Positions 57,624-64,000 of a DNA stretch of 64,000 nt are shown piece after piece. The notes under the pieces are model-generated. The model was given only the letters and a program-made list of their open reading frames with translations. It ran no database searches and was not told where the DNA came from. The position numbers and the translations under genes are program-made. The stretch covers positions 1 to 64,000 of the forward strand of contig JBFHFS010000028.1 of the NCBI GenBank assembly GCA_041583495.1. Direction: 5' to 3'. Position 1 is the stretch's first letter. Every line of letters begins with the position of its first letter. Source of the DNA: JBFHFS01 sp041583495. GTDB lineage: Bacteria > Bacteroidota > Bacteroidia > Bacteroidales > Marinilabiliaceae.

Positions 57624-58937
57624 CTAACCTTTATAATTTACCTTTTCCATGAACCATTCCAGGTTTTGCGATTTGGGTCTCTCGAGTGGCAACCCATAGA
57701 GGCGGTCCCAAATAAGCTGGGTCAAAACACCCAGGGCTCTGGAAACCCCAAAGAGCATGGTATAAACCGGTATCTCGGTTATCCCGTAGCTGGTCAGCAT
57801 ACTCCCTGAAATGGCATCTACATTGGGCCATGGATTCTTTACCTTACCGGTTTCCAACAGCACATCAGGCACCACTTCATAAATGGTTTTTATGAGTTTA
57901 ATGAGCGGTGCATCGGGAATATACTTGTTGGCAAAATCCAGTTGAACCGTAAAGCGCGGGTCGGTCTTGCGCAGTACCGCATGACCGTAACCTGGAATAA
58001 CCTGTCCCGCTGCCAGCGTGGATTGAGCATATTGGCGAACCTGCTCCGCAGTAGGGTTCTCGGTTCCCAGCTCGTCAATCAGGCGATGCAGCCAGTGCAT
58101 CACATCCTGATTGGCCATCCCATGGAGAGGACCGGCCAGCCCGTTCATGCCGGCAGAGAAGCTGTAATAAGGGTTTGAAAGCGCAGACCCGACCAAATGA
58201 GTGGCATGCGCTGAAACATTACCCCCTTCGTGATCGGCATGAATAACCATATACAGACGCAACAACCGTTTCACCTCCTCATCATCAAAACCCATCATAT
58301 GCGACAGGTTCCCGGCCCAGTCGAGTGATGGATCCAGACTTATATATTGTTCGTTATGGAAAACACGCCGATAGATATAGGCAGCGATCACCGGCAGTCG
58401 GCTTATCAGGTCCATCACCCCCTCATACGTAGGATCCCAATAATCTTTCTTATCCATTCCCGAAAGATAGGATCTTCTGAAGTGCGACTCGGTACTCATG
58501 GCCAGAATAGCCGAATTGAACTGAATCATGGGATGGGCGCTCTTGGGTAAAGCATTGATCACATCAAACACATGGTCCGGAATATTCTGTGCTCGTTCAG
58601 CCCACGATCGGCTCAAAAAGGCCACATCCTCATTGGTCGGCAACTCCCCTATGAGCATAAGATAGAACAGCCCCTCGGGCAAGGGTTCTCCGTCGTCCTT
58701 GATCTTGGGCAATTTTTCCCTCAACTCGGGAATAGAATATCCGCGAAAGCGAATTCCTTCTTCAGCGTCAAGCTTAGAGGTACAGGTCAGCAGGGACACC
58801 ATCCCCTTCATGCCTGAAAAAACCTGATCAAGAGTAACTTCCTGAATAACCTGGCTGCCGTATTCTTTTTGAAGTTTCTTAACCAGTTCTGCCTTGGGAC
58901 GACCTAATGCGATGAGCTTTTCCTTAATGTAGTCCAT
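57624..58937 (-). CDS. Citrate synthase, eukaryote-like (si-type) branch
   Basis: 437 residues; condenses acetyl-CoA and oxaloacetate in the TCA cycle. Motifs: GIRFRGYSIPEL, HADHEGGNVSAHATHLVGSAL, GPLHGMANQDVM and VIPGYGHAVLRKTDPRF carry the catalytic His residues. The N-terminal pattern and lack of the zinc-site features of the E. coli GltA type resemble the mitochondrial-like enzymes common in Bacteroidota. Confidence 0.94.
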   Translation of the reverse strand: MDYIKEKLIALGRPKAELVKKLQKEYGSQVIQEVTLDQVFSGMKGMVSLLTCTSKLDAEEGIRFRGYSIPELREKLPKIKDDGEPLPEGLFYLMLIGELPTNEDVAFLSRSWAERAQNIPDHVFDVINALPKSAHPMIQFNSAILAMSTESHFRRSYLSGMDKKDYWDPTYEGVMDLISRLPVIAAYIYRRVFHNEQYISLDPSLDWAGNLSHMMGFDDEEVKRLLRLYMVIHADHEGGNVSAHATHLVGSALSNPYYSFSAGMNGLAGPLHGMANQDVMHWLHRLIDELGTENPTAEQVRQYAQSTLAAGQVIPGYGHAVLRKTDPRFTVQLDFANKYIPDAPLIKLIKTIYEVVPDVLLETGKVKNPWPNVDAISGSMLTSYGITEIPVYTMLFGVSRALGVLTQLIWDRLYGLPLERPKSQNLEWFMEKVNYKG

Positions 58938-59353
58938 AGTAATTGAGTATAAATAATAAATAATTGACTAATGTAATCATACGTATGTTACACAATATAA
59001 CACAAATCGTATCTAAAGAACAGAAAACGCTTCGAATTGTTTGGAAAAGAAAAGCCCTAAAAGGGTATCCGCAACGAAAAACCAGACGGGTTAGTACACA
59101 CCCTGAAGAAAGCGTAAGGAGGCACGGTTAAGCGTCAGCTGAAGCTTAAACCGGCACATGACCATAAGAATGACACAAGGCCTTCAGAATCGCCAAAAAC
59201 CCGGGTTAAGCAGACGTGAAACGCAAAACTCAACCGGGCAAAGAAACCAAAGAACATTTCTGAAAACGGACCCGTATTCACAATGTCCCATAAAAAAACC
59301 GGCAGGAAAATTAATTTCCTGCCGGTCCTATATAAGATTTTAAGTGCAAGCGA
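58938..59353. other. Intergenic region between citrate synthase and eno
   Basis: 416 bases with the eno terminator (59292-59325). The AT-rich part just before citrate synthase (58938-58990) should hold its promoter, but no full TAnnTTTG was found. Confidence 0.5.
59292..59325 (-). terminator. eno terminator
   Basis: CCGGCAGGAAA (59299-59309) and TTTCCTGCCGG (59315-59325), perfect 11-bp arms, followed on the minus strand by seven T residues. Confidence 0.95.
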
Positions 59354-60658
59354 TTACTTACGGGTTACCTTTTGGTAGCCATAAACAGCTAAATCACCTA
59401 ATTCTTCTTCAATGCGCAACAATTGGTTATACTTGGCCATACGGTCAGAACGGCTCAAAGAACCTGTTTTAATCTGTCCACTGTTGGTAGCCACAGCAAT
59501 ATCGGCAATAGTAGAATCTTCGGTTTCTCCGCTACGGTGCGAAGTCACTGAAGTATAACCAGCCCTGTGAGCCATCTCAATGGCATTAAGGGTCTCGGTA
59601 AGCGTACCGATTTGGTTAACTTTAATCAGAATGGAGTTACAAGCACCCAATTCGATTCCTTTTTGCAGATATTCCACATTGGTAACAAACAAGTCGTCAC
59701 CAACCAACTGACACTTATCTCCGATCTTGCTGTTCAGGTAAACCCATCCGTCCCAGTCACCTTCATCACATCCGTCTTCGATAGAGTCGATGGGGAATTT
59801 GGAAATCAATTCGGCCAGATAATCGGCTTGCTCTTTGGAGTTCCTTTTGGCACCGGTAGCTCCTTCAAACTTGGAGTAATCGTAAATACCATCCGCATAA
59901 AACTCAGAAGCAGCGCAATCGAGAGCGATAGAAACCTGACCACCCTCGGCGAGACGACCCGCTTTATAACCGGCATTTTCGATAGCCTTGATGATAGATT
60001 TCAAGGCATCCTCAGTGCCGTCCAGGGCAGGTGCAAAACCACCTTCATCACCTACAGCAGTACTTAAACCGCGATCGTGAAGCACTTTTTTCAAAGAATG
60101 AAATACCTCGGCACCCATTCTTAACCCTTCTCTGAAGCTTGAAGCACCAACAGGACGAATCATAAACTCCTGAAAAGCAATGGGGGCATCTGAGTGAGAA
60201 CCGCCATTGATAATATTCATCATAGGTACGGGCAATGTTTTAGCATTGGTTCCGCCGATATAACGATAAAGAGGCATATCCAAATAGGTGGCAGCCGCTC
60301 TGGCAACAGCCAGTGAAACACCCAAAATAGCATTCGCACCTAATTTACTTTTGGTTTTGGTGCCATCCATCTCCAGCATCTTATAATCGACCCCTACCTG
60401 ATCGGTTACATTCACGCCAAAGAGCGCCGGTGCGATAATGTTATTCACATTGTCAACGGCTTTGAGCACTCCTTTACCAAGATAACGACCTTTGTCGCCA
60501 TCTCTCAGTTCAAGCGCTTCATTTTCACCGGTGGAAGCTCCAGACGGAACAGCCGCCCGGCCAATGACTCCACACTCGAGTGTAACTTCTACCTCAATGG
60601 TAGGGTTGCCGCGTGAATCCAGGATCTCGCGTGCATGAACGTTTGCAATTTGTCCCAT
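59354..60658 (-). CDS. eno: Enolase
   Basis: 434 residues; 2-phosphoglycerate to phosphoenolpyruvate. Motifs: REILDSRGNPTIEVEV at the N-terminus, GDEGGFAPAL, CQLVGDDLFVTN, LIKVNQIGTLTE and the signature SHRSGETEDSTIAD. Follows rplQ on the same strand but behind a strong terminator, so it is likely transcribed separately. Confidence 0.97.
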   Translation of the reverse strand: MGQIANVHAREILDSRGNPTIEVEVTLECGVIGRAAVPSGASTGENEALELRDGDKGRYLGKGVLKAVDNVNNIIAPALFGVNVTDQVGVDYKMLEMDGTKTKSKLGANAILGVSLAVARAAATYLDMPLYRYIGGTNAKTLPVPMMNIINGGSHSDAPIAFQEFMIRPVGASSFREGLRMGAEVFHSLKKVLHDRGLSTAVGDEGGFAPALDGTEDALKSIIKAIENAGYKAGRLAEGGQVSIALDCAASEFYADGIYDYSKFEGATGAKRNSKEQADYLAELISKFPIDSIEDGCDEGDWDGWVYLNSKIGDKCQLVGDDLFVTNVEYLQKGIELGACNSILIKVNQIGTLTETLNAIEMAHRAGYTSVTSHRSGETEDSTIADIAVATNSGQIKTGSLSRSDRMAKYNQLLRIEEELGDLAVYGYQKVTRK

Positions 60659-60705
60659 AATTGTATCCTTTTTATGAGTTAGATATTTAATAGTGATAAT
60701 AGCTC

Positions 60706-60738
60706 AAAAAAAAAGGATAAAGCCACTTGTCTTTATCC
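60706..60738 (-). terminator. Terminator of the rpl/rpo alpha operon
   Basis: GGATAAAG (60715-60722) pairs with CTTTATCC (60731-60738), eight-base loop, and nine T residues after it on the minus strand. Confidence 0.9.
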
Positions 60739-60790
60739 CCTTTTTAAAGAATTTATAAGAAAGTGACCGGAAGGGTCCGGCCCAAAAATA

Positions 60791-61363
60791 TTATTCCTCC
60801 TTTTTACCTTCTTCAGGCTCTGCTTCCGCTTGATCGGCAGAGGTTGCTTTCCCCTCGGCTTCTGCTTTAGGAGCAGATGCTTCAGGAGCCTTGGCTTTTG
60901 TTTCAGCAGTAGCTTCAACAGCTGCCACACCTTCAGTTTTCTTGCGGCGACCTCTTCTGGTCCGTTTTTTATCTTCGGCACCGGATTTTTCGGCCAGCAT
61001 GTTTTCGTTATAGTCGACCAATTCGATATAACAAACTTCAGCGGCATCTCCCAAACGATTACCCAACTTCAGGATACGGGTATAACCCCCTGGACGATCG
61101 GCAACCTTTTGTGAAATTTCACGGAACAGTTCCGACACAGCCTCTTTGTTGTGCAGATAACTAAATACCGTTCTGCGAGAATGCGTGGTGTCCTCTTTTG
61201 ATTTATTAATAAGGGGCTCTACATACATCCGCAGCGCCTTGGCTTTGGCCAGGGTGGTCTTAATTCTTTTATGCAGAATCAGAGAGCTGGCCATATTTGA
61301 TAACATGGCTTTACGGTGTGAACTGGTACGCCCTAAATGATTAAACTTTTTTCTATGTCTCAT
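60791..61363 (-). CDS. rplQ: 50S ribosomal protein L17 with long C-terminal tail
   Basis: 190 residues. L17 core (about 1-120: MRHRKKFNHLGRTSSHRKAM, ILKLGNRLGDAAEVCYIELV), then a tail of about 65 residues rich in Ala, Lys and Glu (ATAETKAKAPEASAPKAEAE) not found in the E. coli protein. Such tails are common in Bacteroidota L17. Last gene of the operon, six bases after rpoA. Confidence 0.95.
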   Translation of the reverse strand: MRHRKKFNHLGRTSSHRKAMLSNMASSLILHKRIKTTLAKAKALRMYVEPLINKSKEDTTHSRRTVFSYLHNKEAVSELFREISQKVADRPGGYTRILKLGNRLGDAAEVCYIELVDYNENMLAEKSGAEDKKRTRRGRRKKTEGVAAVEATAETKAKAPEASAPKAEAEGKATSADQAEAEPEEGKKEE

Positions 61364-61368
61364 CGCGA

Positions 61369-62361
61369 TTATTCCTTGTCTAATTTATACTTCGAAGTAT
61401 CCATGCTGAAGTTGAGCCCCATGTTCGACAACAGTTGATCCAGTTCGGCCAGGGATTTTTTCCCAAAATTCCGGAACTTAAGAAGGTCGTTGCGATTGTG
61501 CTGTACCAATTGCCCCAGCGTTTCCACATCGGCAGCTTTAAGGCAGTTGAGTGCCCGAACCGAAAGGTCCAGATCAACCAGCTTAGCCTTTAGCATTTGG
61601 CGCATATGAAGAACTTCTTCGTCAAACTCTTCGTTACCCATTTTCTCTTCAGAGTCGAGGGTTATCTTCTCATCCGAAAAGAGCATGAAATGGTAAATAA
61701 GAATCTTAGATGCCTCTTTCAAGGCCTCCTTAGGATGAATAGAGCCGTCGGTGCTGATTTCCATCAACAGCTTCTCGTAGTCGGTTTTTTGCTCCACCCG
61801 AAAGTTTTCTACTTCGAATTTCACATTACGAATGGGTGTAAAGACTGAGTCGATAGCAATTGTACCGATCTCCGACTCGCCATTTCCATTCTCTTCGGCT
61901 GGCACATACCCCCGCCCCTTATTGATGGCAAACACCATTTGAAGCTTCACCCCGGGATCCATCTTCGCGATCACTAAATCGGGATTGAGTACTTTAAACC
62001 CGGTCATGTGCTGATCCAGCTGACCCGCTTTAAACTCCTCTTTCCCGGTAACGGTGAGGGTCACTTTCTCCTGATCGTCGGTTTCGCCGATCTTCTTAAA
62101 GCGCACCTGCTTGAGGTTCAGAATAATCTCTGACACATCTTCTACAACACCGGGAATGCTTGAAAACTCATGGTCCACCCCTTCAATTTTCAGTGAAGTG
62201 ATAGCATATCCTTCGAGGGAGGATAATAAAATTCTTCTTAAGGCATTTCCAACAGTAATACCATATCCTGGCTCAAGAGGACGGAATTCGAAACGCCCGA
62301 ATTTATCGTCCGCTTCGAGCATGATGACTTTGTCAGGTTTCTGGAACGCTAATATTGCCAT
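61369..62361 (-). CDS. rpoA: RNA polymerase alpha subunit
   Basis: 330 residues. N-terminal assembly domain (FRPLEPGYGITVGNALRRILLSSLEG, VEGVDHEFSSIPGV-like region) and C-terminal domain (about 255-325, DLSVRALNCLKAADVETLGQLVQ, LRNFGKKSL-like). Placed rpsD-rpoA-rplQ as in most bacteria. Confidence 0.97.
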   Translation of the reverse strand: MAILAFQKPDKVIMLEADDKFGRFEFRPLEPGYGITVGNALRRILLSSLEGYAITSLKIEGVDHEFSSIPGVVEDVSEIILNLKQVRFKKIGETDDQEKVTLTVTGKEEFKAGQLDQHMTGFKVLNPDLVIAKMDPGVKLQMVFAINKGRGYVPAEENGNGESEIGTIAIDSVFTPIRNVKFEVENFRVEQKTDYEKLLMEISTDGSIHPKEALKEASKILIYHFMLFSDEKITLDSEEKMGNEEFDEEVLHMRQMLKAKLVDLDLSVRALNCLKAADVETLGQLVQHNRNDLLKFRNFGKKSLAELDQLLSNMGLNFSMDTSKYKLDKE

Positions 62362-62370
62362 AAGAATTAA

Positions 62371-62976
62371 TTATTTAGAATACAATTCAACGATCAACTG
62401 CTCTTTGATATTTTCGGGAATCTCCGATCTCTCAGGAACAGCCAAAAACTTACCGGCCATGGCGTTCTTGTCCCACTCGAGCCATCCATATTTATGGGCA
62501 CTCGCATTGTTCAAAGAATCACTGATAGCTTCCAGCGATTTGGATTTTTCCCTTACGCCAACAATCTGATCCGGACGCAAGGTATAAGAAGGAATGTTAA
62601 CAATCTTTCCATCCACGGTAATGTGCCTGTGCGACACCAACTGACGAGCCGCAGCACGTGAAGGTGCAATTCCCAAACGGAACACCACATTATCGAGACG
62701 AGACTCTAACAATTCGAGCAACACTTCACCTGGAATCCCTTTTCTGCTGGTAGCTTTCTTAAAGAGATTTCTAAATTGTTTCTCCAGAAGACCATAGGTG
62801 TATTTTACCTTTTGTTTCTCCTTGAGCTGAACACCGTATTCACTGGTTTTGCGTCTACGATCGTTACCGTGTTGTCCCGGAGGATAGTTCTTTTTTTCAA
62901 AACTTCTATCCGGACCGTAAATGGGCTCACCAAACTTACGGGCGATTTTTGTTTTTGGACCAATATATCTAGCCAT
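62371..62976 (-). CDS. rpsD: 30S ribosomal protein S4
   Basis: 201 residues. MARYIGPKTKIARKFGEPIYG start, ERSF-less variant with YPPGQHG, S4 RNA-binding domain around ESRLDNVVFRLGIAPSRAAARQLVSHRHITVDG. Length normal. Confidence 0.97.
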   Translation of the reverse strand: MARYIGPKTKIARKFGEPIYGPDRSFEKKNYPPGQHGNDRRRKTSEYGVQLKEKQKVKYTYGLLEKQFRNLFKKATSRKGIPGEVLLELLESRLDNVVFRLGIAPSRAAARQLVSHRHITVDGKIVNIPSYTLRPDQIVGVREKSKSLEAISDSLNNASAHKYGWLEWDKNAMAGKFLAVPERSEIPENIKEQLIVELYSK

Positions 62977-62982
62977 TCTACT

Positions 62983-63010
62983 AAATTTTTGATTTTAAAT
63001 TTTTGATTTT
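62983..63010. repeat. Two tandem copies of a 14-base unit before rpsD
   Basis: AAATTTTTGATTTT twice in a row, immediately upstream of rpsD, in the 142-base gap after rpsK. Could be slippage in an AT-rich leader. Confidence 0.7.
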
Positions 63011-63118
63011 AAATGATGAATATGACAGCCGCAGATTATTGAGAGGAGGTTATATTAATAACCAACCAGTATTCAAAACTCGAAATCAAAAACTTATGGT
63101 TAACAACTAGTTAAAAAA

Positions 63119-63508
63119 TTAAACTCTTCTTCTTTTTGGAGGCCTACATCCATTGTGGGGAAGTGGAGTCACATCGATGATCTCGTTAACTTCAATTCCA
63201 CTGTTATGAATGGCACGGATGGCCGATTCACGACCATTACCGGGTCCTTTAACATAGGCTTTGACTTTCCTCAGGCCTAAATCATAAGCAACTTTGGCAC
63301 AGTCGTTAGCTGCTGTTTGAGCGGCATAAGGGGTATTCTTCTTTGATCCACGAAAACCCATTTTACCCGCGCTGGACCAGGAAATAACCTGTCCATTGCT
63401 GTTAGTCAGAGAAACAATGATGTTGTTAAAGGAAGAATGGATATGAACTTGTCCTAAGGCTTCCACTTTCACCACCCTTTTTTTCTGACTTCCTGTCTTT
63501 TTTGCCAT
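63119..63508 (-). CDS. rpsK: 30S ribosomal protein S11
   Basis: 129 residues. VHIHSSFNNIIVSLTNSNGQVISWSSAGKMGF-type core and the C-terminal DVTPLPHNGCRPPKRRRV tail are diagnostic. Follows rpsM by 12 bases. Confidence 0.97.
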   Translation of the reverse strand: MAKKTGSQKKRVVKVEALGQVHIHSSFNNIIVSLTNSNGQVISWSSAGKMGFRGSKKNTPYAAQTAANDCAKVAYDLGLRKVKAYVKGPGNGRESAIRAIHNSGIEVNEIIDVTPLPHNGCRPPKRRRV

Positions 63509-63520
63509 AATTCAATTCAA

Positions 63521-63898
63521 TTATTTAGTTGCTTTCTTCTTATTTGCGACAGTTTTCTTCTTGCCTTTGCGGGTACGGGCATTGTTTTTGGTCGATTGCC
63601 CTCTAACAGGCAAACCCATCCGGTGACGTATGCCCCGGTAGCAACCAATATCCATCAAACGCTTGATGTTGAGCTGCACTTCAGATCTTAATTCACCTTC
63701 GGTGACGATCCGGCTACTAATAATCTCCCTAATAGAGGAAATCTGCTCATCTGTCCAGTCCTTAACCTTGATTTCCCGGCTAACGCCAGCTTCATCAAGA
63801 ATTTTTCCGGCGGTACTCTTACCTATACCATAGATATAAGTCAAAGCAACTTCACCTCTTTTGTATGTAGGAATATCTACTCCTGCGATTCTAGCCAT
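63521..63898 (-). CDS. rpsM: 30S ribosomal protein S13
   Basis: 125 residues. MARIAGVDIP start, helix-two-turn-helix region, and RGIRHRMGLPVRGQSTKNNARTRKG C-terminus. Normal length. Confidence 0.97.
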   Translation of the reverse strand: MARIAGVDIPTYKRGEVALTYIYGIGKSTAGKILDEAGVSREIKVKDWTDEQISSIREIISSRIVTEGELRSEVQLNIKRLMDIGCYRGIRHRMGLPVRGQSTKNNARTRKGKKKTVANKKKATK

Positions 63899-63909
63899 AC
63901 TTGTTAATT

Positions 63910-64000
63910 TTATCCTTGACGTTGTTTAAACTTCGGGTTCTTCTTGTTGATCACATACAAGCGACCTTTGCGACGTACAATCTTGCACTCGGCACTGCGC
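63910..64000 (-). CDS. rpmJ: 50S ribosomal protein L36, 3' part
   Basis: Cut by the window edge; last 30 codons to a TAA at 63910-63912. Reads CKIVRRKGRLYVINKKNP then KFKQRQG, the classic L36 ending. Precedes rpsM, as usual. Confidence 0.93.
   Translation of the reverse strand, partial: RSAECKIVRRKGRLYVINKKNPKFKQRQG

Noticed and set aside
1..64000. tRNA or rRNA genes
   Set aside because: No T-loop/acceptor-stem pattern or rRNA-like stretch was spotted in the gaps by eye; a tRNAscan/Infernal run would be decisive.

Overview
The window looks like a chromosomal segment of a free-living, probably marine or sediment, member of the Bacteroidota; a Marinilabiliales/Prolixibacteraceae-like relative would fit. 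The evidence is SusC/SusD pairs, FecR anti-sigma factors next to ECF sigma factors, an HmuY-type heme lipoprotein, a Reg_prop/Y_Y_Y sensor, many secreted sulfatases and glycosidases, promoter-like TAnnTTTG -7 boxes, and the ribosomal alpha operon followed by eno. The taxonomic placement is an inference.

Layout. (1) Positions 1-3315, minus strand: an M60-type secreted metallopeptidase and the 5' part of a SusC-like receptor that runs off the window. (2) Positions 4483-38763, all plus strand: a large polysaccharide-utilisation locus (PUL). It opens with a sulfatase, then an ECF sigma factor, a FecR anti-sigma factor, an STN-domain SusC and a SusD. A degradative set follows: sulfatase, GH2 beta-galactosidase, GH30, two tandem sialate-O-acetylesterase-like SGNH enzymes, a GC-rich GH95-like protein, another SGNH esterase, GH3, sulfatase, two GH95 enzymes and a broken PhoD-like phosphatase. 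(3) Positions 38907-52007: ordinary genes (a small membrane protein, ychF, a second ECF sigma/anti-sigma/Spy-like set, hutH, hisS, hmuY with its receptor, a DUF493 protein, ettA, one unknown secreted protein). (4) Positions 52398-57446: a membrane hybrid kinase whose phosphoacceptor His is Tyr, converging on a propeller sensor with a SpoIIE-type phosphatase output. (5) Positions 57624-64000, minus strand: citrate synthase, eno, rplQ, rpoA, rpsD, rpsK, rpsM and partial rpmJ.

Working model for the PUL. SusD and SusC capture and import a glycan. Its binding is signalled through the STN domain to FecR and the ECF sigma factor, which would switch on the locus. Three Cys-type sulfatases, three or four SGNH/CE-type esterases and exo-acting glycosidases (GH2, GH3, GH30, GH95) trim it. 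The enzyme set suggests a sulfated, O-acylated glycan with terminal L-fucose or L-galactose and beta-linked hexoses. No clear endo-hydrolase or lyase is present, so backbone cleavage may be encoded elsewhere.

The least ordinary features are three copies of a hairpin-rich REP-like repeat around the tandem duplicated esterases, a second repeat with a conserved short reading frame, the degenerate hybrid kinase, two decayed genes, and one gene of foreign base composition. Nothing seen is clearly a wholly new system.
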